Of a stretch of DNA of 64,000 nucleotides, positions 23,201 to 29,487 are shown one piece after another. The notes below the pieces were generated by a model. It worked only from the letters and a program-made list of their open reading frames with translations. It was not told where the DNA came from and ran no database searches. The position numbers were made by a program, and so were the translations under genes. The DNA comes from Clostridium zeae (GTDB lineage: Bacteria; Bacillota; Clostridia; Clostridiales; Clostridiaceae), in assembly GCF_017312485.1 (NCBI RefSeq), contig NZ_BMBA01000002.1, positions 124,001-188,000 of the forward strand, given 5' to 3'. The number at the start of each line of letters is the position of its first letter. Within the stretch, counting starts at the first letter, position 1.

Positions 23201-26200
23201 CTATCTCCATGATCGTCATTATAAGTAGTGGAAGATAAACTACTGCTATTGTCTGATCTATTACCTCCAAGATCATATGCTTTTATTGTAAATACATATT
23301 CCGAGTTTGGTTGAAGTCCAGTACAGGTATAACTTGTAGTTGTAGAACTTCCAACCTTAGTTCCATTACAATATATATCATATCCGGCAACTGTTCCGTC
23401 ATCTGTTGATGGACTCCATGATAAGCTTATAGCCCATCCGGTTTTAGAACTAACTGCAACATTAGTTGGGGCAGTTGGTGGCACAATATCAGAATCAGTT
23501 GTGACACTTATCTCATTGCTTACACCTGACAGATTACCTGCTTGATCTTTTGCTTTAACCGTATATTTATACTGTGTTGCAGGCAGAAGTCCTGTATCAG
23601 TATAACTTGTTATATTATCTTCTACTGTTGCTACTTTTAATCCATCTCTGTATATCTCATATCCCAATATAGCTATATTGTCTGTTGCTGCTGTCCATGA
23701 GATAGTAACTGTTCCTGCAGATTTGCTAAGCACACTTACACTTGATGGTTTAGTTGGATTTACTGTATCTAGAACTGTTATCAAAACCTTGTAATCTCCA
23801 GTTCCACTACTAAAGTGTCTTGTCGCAATGTAGTATCTGTGTCCAGAGATTAAATCGGCAGTTATCTGAAAATTATAATCAGCACCATTATCGTCATCAT
23901 AAGTTATAAGATTACCATTTTCATCGTAAATATATCCGTAAGTATCCATATTAGATATGGTGGTTATTGTATACGAAGAACTTATTGGTGCTATAAAAGT
24001 AAAATAATCATAATCCCCTACATAGTTTATAGTTGCCGATTTTGTCTTACCCAAATCTATTGAAGTAGCAGTGCTAGTACTATCTCCAAAATCATCTGAA
24101 TATGTAGTAGCAGTTACACTATTACTTTCTCCAGATTCATTTCCTCCAATGTCCCTAGCTTTTACTACAAACGAATATTGGGTAGTAAGCTGAAGCCCTG
24201 TGGCAGTGTAACTAGTTGTGGTGGAACTTCCAACTTTACTTCCATTGCAATATATATCATAGCCAGCTATTGCACCGTTATCTGTAGATAAACTCCATGA
24301 TAAATTTATATACCAACCACCAACTGAACTTATTATAAGATTACTTGGATTAGTTGGAGGTACAGTATCCGCATCAGTTGTAACACTGAGTTCACTGCTT
24401 GCATTTGATATATTTCCTGCCTGATCCTTGGCCTTTATAGTATATTTATACTGCGTATTAGGATTTAGACCTGAATCTGTATAGCTAGTAACATCCGAAC
24501 CCACAGATGCAATTTGTATGCCATCTCTAAAAATGTCATATCCAACCACTGCAATATTATCAGTTGATTGATTCCATGATATAGCCACTTCTGAAATAGA
24601 ATGGCTTGTCACAACCAAATTACTCGGTACAGTTGGAGGTTGAGTTTCAGCATTTGTTTTTACTACTAATGCTGCGCTAGCTGAAGATGTATTATTAGCT
24701 AAATCTCTGGCTTTTACAGTTAAACTGTAACTTGTATCTGGGCTTAATCCATTAACAGTATAGGTTGTTTCTCCGTTAGTTTGTCCAACTTTTGTAGTTC
24801 CTTTATATATATCATAAGCAACTACTCCAACATTATCTGTAGAAGCTGTCCATGATAAACTTATTGACGCGTAGTCCTTTGATACAACCGTCAAATTAAT
24901 TGGAGCTGTTGGAGCTGTTGTATCAGCTGTAGTTGTCACCGATAAACTAGTACTAGCCTGTGATAAGTTCCCTGCAGCATCCTTAGCTTTTACAGTAAAA
25001 CTATATGCTGTATTAGGTGTTAGTCCACTTACCGTATAGGTTAGTCCATTAGTTTCTCCAACTTTTGTTGAACCTTTATATATCTCATATCCACTTACAG
25101 CAATATTATCAGTTGCAGCTGCCCATGATAAATTAACTGATATACATGTCTTACTTACTACATTTAACGAGGTAGGAGCTGAAGGTGCAGTTGTGTCTGC
25201 TAAAGTCGTAACTGTTAATGAGTTACTTGAAGCTGATGTATTTCCTGCTGCATCCCTTGCTTTTACAGTAAATTGATGACTTGTATTTGGGGTTAATCCA
25301 CTTACAGTATAAGTAGTAGTATTAGTGGTGGAACCAATTTTTGATGTTCCATCATAAACATCATAACCTGTCACAGCAATATTATCAGTTGATGCCGTCC
25401 ATGATAAACTCACAGAAGTATATGAATTATTACTAGCTACTAGATTTGTAGGTGCATTTGGAGCTGTGGTATCTGCTAAAGTTGTAACTGCTAATGAGTT
25501 ACTTGAAGCTGATGTATTTCCTGCTGCATCCCTAGCTTTTATGGTAAAAGTATAGCTAGTGTTTGGTAAAAGTCCAGTTACTGTATAAGTTGTTGCAGTG
25601 GTAGTTGATCCTACCTTCGTACTTCCATTATACACATCATAGCCTGTAACACTTACATTATCTGTTGCTGCTGCCCATGACAAACCTACTGAAGTACAAG
25701 ATTTAGTACTTGTCGTTAAATTTGTAGGGGCTGATGGTGCAGTTGTATCTGATGATGTCGTAACTGTCAGTGTATTACTGGCAGCTGAAGTGTTTCCTGC
25801 TGCATCTCTAGCTTTTACTGTAAAACTATAGCTAGTATTAGGTAAAAGTCCTGTAACAGTATAAGTTGTTCCTGTTGTAGTAGAACCAACCTTTGTGCTT
25901 CCATTATATATATCATAAGATGTAACCTTTACATTATCCGTAGATGCATTCCATTTTAGATTTACTGAATTATAGGTTTTAGATACTAATGCTAAACTGC
26001 CAGGAGCTGTTGGTGCAGTTGTGTCTGCTGCGGCTTGTACCACAGCATTTTGAACCTGAGTATCTGATGCTAAGTTCATATCTACATGAATAACTTCTGC
26101 TGTGTTTTCAGCTACTTGGTATCTAGGAACACTAACCTGACTAACCTGATTTCCAGTATTACTTTGTTCAATGCTTTTATTTTTTGAAAGCGTTTGAGTG

Positions 26201-27594
26201 CTTATCTTTTCACTCCATTCACTATTTCCGCCTGAATTCTTAGCTCTAACTCTATAATAGTGTGTAGAAGCTTCTTTAAGCTGAGTATTTACATATTTTA
26301 TATTTATACCTACATCTATAACCTTTCCATCTACCTCAAGATCATAGCCTGTAGCACCCGTAACCATATCCCAAGCTGCAACTATACAGTCTGATGATAC
26401 TGCATTAGCATTTAAGTTTTTAGGTATATTTGGTGCCTTTAACTTAGTAAATCCAGTAATAAGCGAACTCCACGCCCCTATAATGTACTTTGTTTTACCT
26501 CTAACTCTATAGGTATGGCTTGTCCCCTGAAGAAGATCAGTTTGAGTATAGGTATTTTCTTTTAAATTACTTATAATATTACCATCGACCTCAATATCAT
26601 ATAATTCTGCATTCTTTGAAGTATCCCAGTTTACTGTTATGCTATTTTCAGCTGATTTCAACGTGATATTAGAAGGTACTGTAGGTAAACTTATCTCCTT
26701 ACTTGCATCATTTGTTAATTTTACTTCTGGCTGTGTTGGAATCTTTATTTTTATACCAGAACTCCATTCACTAACTCCACCTGAATTTTTGGCTCTTACA
26801 AAATAGGTGTGTTCATCGTTTACTGATATTCCTTTATGAGTAAACTCGTTACTGGTTCCATTATCAATAAGTTTGTTATCAGCGACAACTTCATATCCCT
26901 CTGCCTTATCTGATTTATCCCAAACTATTGTAATGCTGTTATTATTAATGCTCTTGAGCTTCAGATTCTTTGGAGTATCAGGTGAATTTGGAAAAGTGGT
27001 AACTTCATATCCACTACTCCAATCACTTTCTCCAAGCTCATTTTTAGCCCTAACCCTAAACGTATGCTTTGATTCTGGATCAAATCCTCCCCTTACAAAA
27101 CTTGTATTGGATTTAGATTCTATAACTTTTCCATCTACTTCAACTTCATATGACTTAGCACCTAGTTCTTCGCTCCAAGACATTGCGACAGTAGAGTTGG
27201 TTACATTAATAATCTTAAAATCCTTAGGTGCATATGGTTCCATAATTTGAGCCTTAACACTTAGTTCAGAACTCCATTCACCCGTTCCATTTTTGTTTTT
27301 TGCTCTTATCCTATAGACATGGCTCGAACCAGGAATAAGATTATCCTGTCTATAAGAAGTCTTAGTACCCATAGGAATAATCCTACCGTCTACTTCGAGA
27401 TCACATCCATCTATCCTATCTGTCAACTGCCAACTGAGCTCAATTGCAGTGATGGAAGCTTCTGCCTTGAAATTTAATGGTGGTGAAGCTTTTATCACTT
27501 CTGCTCGAACCAAAGCTGGCTGACAAATAGATAAGAACATGACAAGAGCTGTGAAGATTGATAATGTAAATCTTCCCTCTCTTTTTCTTACCAA
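8215..27594 (-). CDS. Giant secreted WapA/Rhs-type polymorphic toxin, 6459 residues
   Basis: Signal peptide at residues 1-31 (hydrophobic core, cleavage after VRA). Then five FN3-like domains (about 38-475), seven more FN3 (about 525-1165), ten PPC-like domains separated by FN3 pairs (about 1165-3850) and two last FN3 (to about 4035): 32 FN3 and 10 PPC in all. A strand-rich region with repeated GNF/GDF turns follows (4035-4210). Rhs/YD repeats run to about 6090 and end in the family motif YDPSTGRFLQED...NLYTYCENEP...DPTGH. A hydrophobic glycine/alanine-rich segment (6095-6220) leads to a C-terminal toxin from about 6335 with GHHVPAVR and HDHWRLHNAE. The start is TTG at 27594 with AAGGAGGAA upstream. 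WapA-like proteins are exported and deliver their C-terminal toxin to neighbouring cells. The reading frame is unbroken over 19.4 kb. Confidence 0.93.
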   Translation of the reverse strand: MVRKREGRFTLSIFTALVMFLSICQPALVRAEVIKASPPLNFKAEASITAIELSWQLTDRIDGCDLEVDGRIIPMGTKTSYRQDNLIPGSSHVYRIRAKNKNGTGEWSSELSVKAQIMEPYAPKDFKIINVTNSTVAMSWSEELGAKSYEVEVDGKVIESKSNTSFVRGGFDPESKHTFRVRAKNELGESDWSSGYEVTTFPNSPDTPKNLKLKSINNNSITIVWDKSDKAEGYEVVADNKLIDNGTSNEFTHKGISVNDEHTYFVRAKNSGGVSEWSSGIKIKIPTQPEVKLTNDASKEISLPTVPSNITLKSAENSITVNWDTSKNAELYDIEVDGNIISNLKENTYTQTDLLQGTSHTYRVRGKTKYIIGAWSSLITGFTKLKAPNIPKNLNANAVSSDCIVAAWDMVTGATGYDLEVDGKVIDVGINIKYVNTQLKEASTHYYRVRAKNSGGNSEWSEKISTQTLSKNKSIEQSNTGNQVSQVSVPRYQVAENTAEVIHVDMNLASDTQVQNAVVQAAADTTAPTAPGSLALVSKTYNSVNLKWNASTDNVKVTSYDIYNGSTKVGSTTTGTTYTVTGLLPNTSYSFTVKARDAAGNTSAASNTLTVTTSSDTTAPSAPTNLTTSTKSCTSVGLSWAAATDNVSVTGYDVYNGSTKVGSTTTATTYTVTGLLPNTSYTFTIKARDAAGNTSASSNSLAVTTLADTTAPNAPTNLVASNNSYTSVSLSWTASTDNIAVTGYDVYDGTSKIGSTTNTTTYTVSGLTPNTSHQFTVKARDAAGNTSASSNSLTVTTLADTTAPSAPTSLNVVSKTCISVNLSWAAATDNIAVSGYEIYKGSTKVGETNGLTYTVSGLTPNTAYSFTVKAKDAAGNLSQASTSLSVTTTADTTAPTAPINLTVVSKDYASISLSWTASTDNVGVVAYDIYKGTTKVGQTNGETTYTVNGLSPDTSYSLTVKARDLANNTSSASAALVVKTNAETQPPTVPSNLVVTSHSISEVAISWNQSTDNIAVVGYDIFRDGIQIASVGSDVTSYTDSGLNPNTQYKYTIKAKDQAGNISNASSELSVTTDADTVPPTNPSNLIISSVGGWYINLSWSLSTDNGAIAGYDIYCNGSKVGSSTTTSYTATGLQLTTQYSFVVKARDIGGNESGESNSVTATTYSDDFGDSTSTATSIDLGKTKSATINYVGDYDYFTFIAPISSSYTITTISNMDTYGYIYDENGNLITYDDDNGADYNFQITADLISGHRYYIATRHFSSGTGDYKVLITVLDTVNPTKPSSVSVLSKSAGTVTISWTAATDNIAILGYEIYRDGLKVATVEDNITSYTDTGLLPATQYKYTVKAKDQAGNLSGVSNEISVTTDSDIVPPTAPTNVAVSSKTGWAISLSWSPSTDDGTVAGYDIYCNGTKVGSSTTTSYTCTGLQPNSEYVFTIKAYDLGGNRSDNSSSLSSTTYNDDHGDSISTATAIQIASFYDGQQDYDNDKDYFKFTTTDAGKYNAILNIISGSCSYSMGIYDENGNYVPSNYVGSGGYYILSIDATANKTYYILPGIYSIGGIVRYSIKVAETQPPTVPSNVQVTSSTLTSVSLSWNAATDNYGISGYEIYRNGVKVGTTSELFYTDTGLSSSTTYTYTVKAVDTSSNLSDASLGVDATTSIDTVPPTAPSGLVVTSTKGWSITLSWNASTDNGTLAGYDIYCNGNKIGSSTSTSYICEGLQINTEYVFKVKARDSGGNISEESNSVTGKTLNDDYGDSFDTATNIDTGKVKSATANYYYDDDYFSFIAPRDGQYIIKITNGIGEYLYLYNKDRNYIAGNYNSTNPVALLSGERYYVRIYGYNTGNYNFLVVVPDTEKPTTPTNVSLVSKNIGTISISWTASTDNIAVLGYEIYRDGVKIATVADNVTSYTDTGLAPNTEYKYTVKAKDQADNLSDVSSELSVTTDGDNIPPTSPTNLTWTSKTGWTIGLSWGASTDNGVLAAYDIYCNGSKIGSSTTTSYTCAGLNLNTQYTYIVKARDLGGNISGDSNSLIVSTYSDDYGDSFDTATNIDPGKIKSAMANYYYDDDYFSFIAPRDGQYIIKIANGIGEYIYLYDKNRNYVAGNYNSTNLVSLVSGQKYYVRIYGYNTGNYNFLVVVPDTEKPTAPTNVSLVSKSIGSISISWTASTDNIAVAGYEIYRDGVKIATVADNVTSYTDTGLIPNTEYKYTIKAKDQADNLSDVSSELSVTTDVDSIPPTNPTNLAAPSKTGWTVNLSWGASTDNGTVTGYDIYCNGSKIGSSTTTSYTCTGLTPNTQYIFTVKARDLGGNSSGDSNSVTVSTYSDDYGDSFDTATNVEPGKIKSANINYSGDVDYFTFIAPLDGTYVIKLTSGVSENLYLYDKNRNSLTSGYNILTASALKAGDRYYLKVPYYNTGVYNFIIVVQETEKPTSPTNVSLVSKSIGSISISWTASTDNIAVSGYEIYRDGVKIAAVADNVTSYTDSGLIPNTEYKYTIKAKDQADNLSDVSSELSVTTDVDSILPTNPTNLAAPSKTGWTVNLSWGASTDNGTVTGYDIYCNGSKIGSSTTTSYTCTGLNINTQYIFTVKARDLGGNMSGDSNSVTVLTYSDDYGDSFGTATNVDIGKSKSGTINYSGDYDYFTFIAPMDSSYRIISISSMDTYGYIYDENKNLIKSDDDNGEGANFQIDTTLTSGHRYYIAVRHYSSTGTGEYKLMITVAETEKPTSPTNVSLVSKSIGSISISWTVATDNIAVSGYEIYRDGLKIGAVADNVTSYTDTGLIPNTEYKYTIKAKDQADNLSDASSELSVTTDVDSIPPTNPTNLVAPSKTGWTVSLSWGPSTDNGTVAGYDIYCNGSKIGSSTTTSYTCTGLTPNTQYIFTVKARDLGGNISGDSNSVTVSTYSDDYGDSFDTATNVDPGKIKSANINYSGDVDYFTFIAPLDGTYVIKMTSGASEYLYLYDKNRNSLTSGYNTLTATALKAGDRYYLKIPYYNTGVYNFIIIVPETEKPTSPTNVSLVSKSIGSISISWTASTDNIAVSGYEVYRDGVKVAAVADNVTSYTDTGLAPNTAYKYTVKAKDQADNLSDESSELSVTTDIDNTPPTNPTNLTAPTKTGWTINLTWGVSTDDGTLAGYDIYCNGIKVGSSTTTSYTCTGLNPNTEYIFTVKARDLGGNLSAYSNSVIISTYADDCGDSFDTAVSIDAGKTKSASIETSYDADYFTFVAPVDGQYIIKLTSGSSEYLYLYDKNRTSVTSGYNTLTASALKAGDRYYLKVPYYNTGAYNFLIVVPDTEKPTAPSNLSIVDKSLGSITISWSASTDNYSVAGYEVYRDGVKITTVVSNILSYTDTGLSANTQYKYTIKAKDQADNLSDLSSELAVSTDKSDVSITNLSNTSRTGWTIGLSWSVTTGTSVVDRYEIYGNGINLGSTKTTSFICTALRPNTVYKLIVKAIGTDNGVLGNSSSITVTTYDDDYGDTFDTATSLELGKIKSGSINYSSDYDYLTFNALSSGTSNIKVINGANVNLYLYDKNKNVMTSGSGTISSATLVSGETYYLRISYSGTGSYSLLITVPETEKPTVPTGLNITNKTVDSITISWQPATDNYSVIAYEIYRDGVKVGTVVGDITSYKDSGLLPNTTYSYTIKAKDQADNLSELSDSISAITNADDIPPTNPSGLSYSSKTGRSVIITWSASRDNGTVASYDIYCNGTKVGNSTSTSYTCIGLQPNTLYTFTVRAKDLGGNTSGDSNGISVTTYDDDYGDDFDTATSIDPGKVKSANMNYSNDNDYFIFIAPNDGQYTVKITSAYSEYLYIYDKNRTLLTSGNSSTSAVTLKAGERYYLKVSYYNSGNYSFLIVVPETEKPTAPASLNVTSKSEGSITISWATSTDNFSVLGYQIFRNGTKIADVASNVLTFTDSGLSPSTEYKYTVRAKDQANNLSDASSELSVITAGDNVPPSNPTNLQYTARTGNSITLSWSASTDNGTLAGYDIYCNGSKVGSSTTTSYTCTGLQANTQYLFTVRARDLGGNVSSDSNVLTVSTCLVLSLGQDTVINGDFTMHDGDSLNLNGHRFEVHGNFDQLGGTVTINKGLLIITGNYKVSNGTNSNGLLYMTDSADYVQVQGNFIMESRTNHLGMLTAGILEVKGNFTQIQISAPCNFWTTDNHIVLLSGSSVQYISFATAPTSIFNILITTKPLATGYVFNTIPSWRYLIENYKIDTNFGLMTGDGAYGPTGNFAKSFTDLKTGNDGSDAEFIRTYNSKDIRETTGFGKGWSFSYECSITDFSGNISTKVVRLPDGSAQTFKINADGTFTAMDSRNTLTKQGDGSYILATKDQHSYGFNSNGYLIWVKDKNSNTTAINVDSNGKVTSLTDEVGRSYTISYNDSGLISTITDCLGRVVKYEYDNKKLVKVTDPMNHFTTYAYDSYGFLTEIRAYDNSLIESITYNHNPGQNQDKVDHTIDQYGNVLTYSYDTIHLKTTITDSNGRQTIQTFDSSFNIISSTDAEGKVTTYEYNKDSSGVNNFNEQKTLTDRNGGVTRYERDSVGNITKVTNPDGSYKEYGYDSKNNVIREKDESGNLTFYIYDSNGINMVKQARPLNGTDIYSDSADQTKFAITQYSYYSDSEAQSLGYRAKGLLKQAIDPMGGRTTYTYDSYGNVFTVTDGENNTTTYEYNSIGWKTKATSPQGYLTEYFYDNNGNVEKTILNHSSVTRTVYDSLGRVIKVISANVYDSSKDDLSNHDYSADAGIRYTYYSNGKVKAATDAENNTTTYTYDVYGNKLTETKANGAVYRYVYDVMNRVSKIYFKADTASSEQLLLEYAYGILTNGGTTKTETKYINATTSVKTITTFDYVGRVTSIQNPDNTTSTKVYNSNGTLSSSKDANGNVTYYKYDGLNRLIAIWTPFENVNGTVYYSYTAVEYDKAGRKTKESFGKTTVVKDGIPQTFITTAYEYYNNGNLKAQSDSAGRRLEYTYDKDGNISSKVVKVDDNTNRVTEYTNNEFGKPTTMKVHVYAGDIYTNAYTNNSDLILTTTYTFDKEGNVLTETYPDNSVVSYTYDKLGRILSTSQQGKDENGHDVTITTSQTYNWEGKVLTKTDGNGNTTTYVYDARGFLVKMVDAKGNTTAYYYDLAGRKIAEVSPNNYDSSKTLQNLSRTEYNYDLMDRVKTKVSVYFDKVSNSFVTITSAAFKYDNNGNVVKELDAAGYEAGAGSAIDDKINSGYGKIYSYNLANKLLTVLDADSQDRLLPYTKKYTYDGTGRKITETDGKGKVTTWYYDDANNITRTTIKRLASEAEVTVSSATYNNTGDVVTATDGNGNITTYEYTGFGKIKKVTYPGDSTIAAYYVIYQYDTVGRVIRKQDSLGGANIYTYDSAGRELTSTEEKVDGTEAIEVATTYDKNGNKRFLTDANGTVTENTYDELNRLVTSTIYVTDGSGNKVKHTTSYIYDKNSNLLKEIDWLGNEKTYVYDALDRVVEKYDQDNKLVQKLEYYHNGTQAKSYDALQNVTLYYYDKNNRLIKTVDPEGHITLQHYDEVGNIDQKTDGDSNTTYYSYDQYNRLVSVKNAKGEITNYTYDLNGNMLTQVDAQGNTTTFEYNVANKLIRKIFHGGRTGSSGSYTYDSSKTESYTYYASGDLRTKVDRNGVTSTYTYDIHGRKTSETIGSITNSFSYDDNGNQISITDATGTTTRTYDELNRVTSKSVPTVGTIVYKYDIFSGINGLDTGNFGESETDPKGNITLKIYDKAGRIKKVIAGTDTTTYNYYDNGSLYSVVYPNGYSEEYTYYKDNLLRTLANKAANGTVIESYGYTYDNAHNMLSKTDIKGTTRYTYDELNRLKTVTEPSGKVTTYTYTSAGNRNTETVVEGSNTTVKTYTYDSLNRLLSIIVSLNTVTVENTSYTYDNNGNQLTSKVDDYLNGILQSSMLTTNVYDSLNQLIQTTTPDNTTIKNIYNGEGLRVEKQVGNSSTKYLYSSDKVVLELDGNGNLIARNIYGINLLERITDSNKAYYLYNGHADTTKLIAQDGTVLNSYYYDAFGNITESNENMDNPYRYAGYQYDKETKTYYVIARMYDPSTGRFLQEDSYSGDINDPLSLNLYTYCENEPIKHDDPTGHFLHIAIGALVGGIIGAGANLVSDFMDDGKINSGWKSYAGAFVEGAVVGGAAAATGGLSLLASAGAVGAASFVGNVANQYISKSKVDWKEAAVSGVLGVATEVGGKLVGKLFANTKAGKAILGKVDDAVGSLKNKLSAVKEKVAQTAEKSLNSIKNKFDSIKLNLSENNLFSPQLAVEGMGKLPSKALNQASEYMNVEKNDIQKNFLKVMQERDESLASSSVSKKAITEDEEVKRIAVGESGHHVPAVRKSRGRIFEVGRDDKTRPTLFSRGADPGHDHWRLHNAEREFVGPRQGDFQGTDTELFDAYRNAYKDLGDIKVDVRSPNNTHTLGENVTPYDAVDLMQNWLQENGLWEKQIKK
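16030..24110 (-). repeat. Coding tandem array of FN3a-FN3b-PPC triads (about 855-nt period)
   Basis: Inside the giant gene, a unit of two different FN3 domains plus one PPC-like domain repeats about every 855 nt. The PPC starts (DDYGDSFDTAT-type) lie near 24100, 23210, 22340, 21480, 20620, 19770, 18890, 18030, 17180 and 16340. The FN3b copies carry a cysteine pair (IYCNG...SYTCTGL). Neighbouring units are nearly identical at nucleotide level, which shows recent duplication and homogenisation. Confidence 0.85.
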
Positions 27595-27871
27595 AATTAT
27601 TCCTCCTTATAATGATAAATCCTTCTCTTTAATCTAATATTTTTGATTTCATAAGAGCCATTACCTAAATAATTCACTTGCAGATTTTTAATCTAAAAGA
27701 AATTATCATTAGATGTACCGCTTAAGCATTAAAATTATCTTTTCACAGTATCTCCACAAAGTATGTTGAAGCACTTAAAATACATTTTAAACATATTGAT
27801 ACATCTTAAATCATAAAATATCATCATTGAGAATATTTACCCTTTTATTTGTAACTTCAAAAATTCTTATT

Positions 27872-27900
27872 ATAATAATTAGATATTTTAACAATATCAA
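27872..27900 (-). promoter_or_regulatory. Likely promoter of the giant toxin gene
   Basis: Minus strand: -35 TTGATA (27895-27900), 17-nt spacer, -10 TATTAT (27872-27877). This gives a leader of about 270 nt before the TTG start. The 27595-28160 gap is otherwise very AT-rich with no gene that I can see. Confidence 0.55.
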
Positions 27901-28160
27901 ATTATTACTTTAATAAGTCAATGACGTTACACAACACATTATATCTTCCTATTATTTTCCATGTAAATAGTTTTTATGTAATATTATTGTAATTATTTAT
28001 ATTTTTTACATTTTAAATTTACAATTTAATTTAGCTTGATTTCGTCTAGTAAATATCTATAGTTTTAATGTTATAAATTGTAGAATTTCATCAGTTATTT
28101 GACCCAAATTATGATAATTTAAATATATATTTTGTGGTTTTGCCCTTTAATTTTACACAT

Positions 28161-28200
28161 AAAAAATAGCCTCAACTTTAATTTAGTTGAGACTATTTTA
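28161..28200 (-). terminator. Terminator of intact rarA
   Basis: AAAATAGCCTCAAC pairs with GTTGAGACTATTTT around an AT-rich loop, with a T run on the minus strand. It lies 10 nt after the rarA stop codon. Confidence 0.85.
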
Positions 28201-28209
28201 AACAAAACA

Positions 28210-29487
28210 CTATTCCTTTACCTTCTTCCAATAATCAAATATAACCTTCTCATTCTTATTCTTTCCTGGTACATAATAATTTCTGCTTTTTAAGTTATCT
28301 GGAAGGTATTGCTGCTTAATATAATTATTTTCATAGTTATGAGGATACTTGTATTCTATTCCTCTTCCTAAAGCCTTTGCTCCACTATAATGAGCATCCT
28401 TTAGATGGACTGGTATATCCCCAATGTTCACCTGTTCTATATCTTGAAGTGCAGCATCAATAGCACATACAACAGAGTTAGACTTTGGTGCTGTTGCTAA
28501 AACTAAGGTCGCTTGCGCTAGTGGAATCCGTGCTTCTGGAAAGCCTAGCATATTAGCTGAATCGACACAAGCTTTAACTATCATCGCTGCATTTGGATAT
28601 GCGAGACCGATATCTTCAGATGCAATTACCATGAGTCTTCTACAGATTGATTGAATATCTCCAGCTTTAACGAGCCTTGCTAAATAGTGAACTGCAGCAT
28701 CTGCATCGCTACCTCTAATGGATTTTTGGAAGGCACTTAAGATATCATAGTGACTATCACCTGACATATCGTAATTAAACACCTTGCTTTGAGTACAATC
28801 TCTAGCAACTTCTTCATCTATTAATATAACACCTTCACTACTCGGATTGGTTGAATTTATAGCTACCTCTAAGCCATTTATAGCCTTTCTTACATCTCCA
28901 TTTGAAGATGCTGCAAAGTAATTTAATGCTTTATCATCAACTTCTATGGTAGTACTCTTATGATCTTCCTTTAATATATCTACAGCTCTTACTAATGCTT
29001 TTATAACATCGCTATCTTGCATTGTTTTAAACTCAAATACAGTAGATCTACTTATTATCGCTTTAAATATATAGTGATATGGATTCTCTGTAGTACTAGA
29101 AATAAGAGTTATTCTACCGTCTTCTATAAATTCAAGTAAAGATTGCTGCTGCTTCTTGTTGAAGTTTTGAATCTCGTCTAAATACAGAACTACCCCATTG
29201 AGCCCATCGAAACTATCAAGCCCTTCTATTATTTGTTGTATATCCTTTATGGAAGCATTTGTTGCATTTAATTTATAAAATTTCTTCTTTGCTTTTGCAG
29301 CAATTATATTTGCAACAGTAGTCTTACCTACCCCTGGTGGCCCGTAAAAAATCATATTTGATATGGTTCCACCTTCTACTATTCTATTTAGTATCTTACC
29401 TTTTCCTAAAATATGTTGTTGCCCAACTACCTCTTCTAAAGTCGCTGGTCTTATTCTATCTGCCAATGGTCTATACACAATACTCAC
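28210..29487 (-). CDS. rarA: Replication-associated recombination protein A (RarA/MgsA)
   Basis: A 425-residue AAA+ ATPase acting at stalled replication forks. Walker A is GPPGVGKTT (about residue 50), Walker B is VLYLDEIQNF (about residue 102), and sensor 1 is in LISSTTENP. The C-terminal helical and oligomerisation domains are complete, ending in KVIFDYWKKVKE. It starts with GTG at 29487 (AGTAGGAT upstream). RarA is the usual neighbour of the isc/cymR-mnmA cluster in Firmicutes, so the toxin island has probably separated it from iscR. The fragment at 5705-6676 duplicates its 3' part. Confidence 0.95.
   Translation of the reverse strand: MSIVYRPLADRIRPATLEEVVGQQHILGKGKILNRIVEGGTISNMIFYGPPGVGKTTVANIIAAKAKKKFYKLNATNASIKDIQQIIEGLDSFDGLNGVVLYLDEIQNFNKKQQQSLLEFIEDGRITLISSTTENPYHYIFKAIISRSTVFEFKTMQDSDVIKALVRAVDILKEDHKSTTIEVDDKALNYFAASSNGDVRKAINGLEVAINSTNPSSEGVILIDEEVARDCTQSKVFNYDMSGDSHYDILSAFQKSIRGSDADAAVHYLARLVKAGDIQSICRRLMVIASEDIGLAYPNAAMIVKACVDSANMLGFPEARIPLAQATLVLATAPKSNSVVCAIDAALQDIEQVNIGDIPVHLKDAHYSGAKALGRGIEYKYPHNYENNYIKQQYLPDNLKSRNYYVPGKNKNEKVIFDYWKKVKE

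Noticed and set aside
16030-24110. Regular repeats that could suggest a CRISPR array.
   Set aside because: The period is about 855 nt and the repeats are protein domains in one open frame.
8343-27250. Many open frames of 60-125 codons on both strands inside the giant toxin gene (for example 21042-21386 + and 8343-8636 -).
   Set aside because: They are other-frame shadows of a repetitive coding sequence; they lack ribosome binding sites and recur with the repeat period.
8215-27594. Possible assembly artefact or chain of frameshifted genes.
   Set aside because: One unbroken frame with signal peptide, ordered domains, Rhs core and toxin tip; repeats are similar but each can be told apart. Copy number could still be miscounted by assembly.
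27595-28160. A gene in the long gap upstream of the giant toxin.
   Set aside because: Only short AT-rich frames without ribosome binding sites; the likely promoter and a long leader account for part of it.
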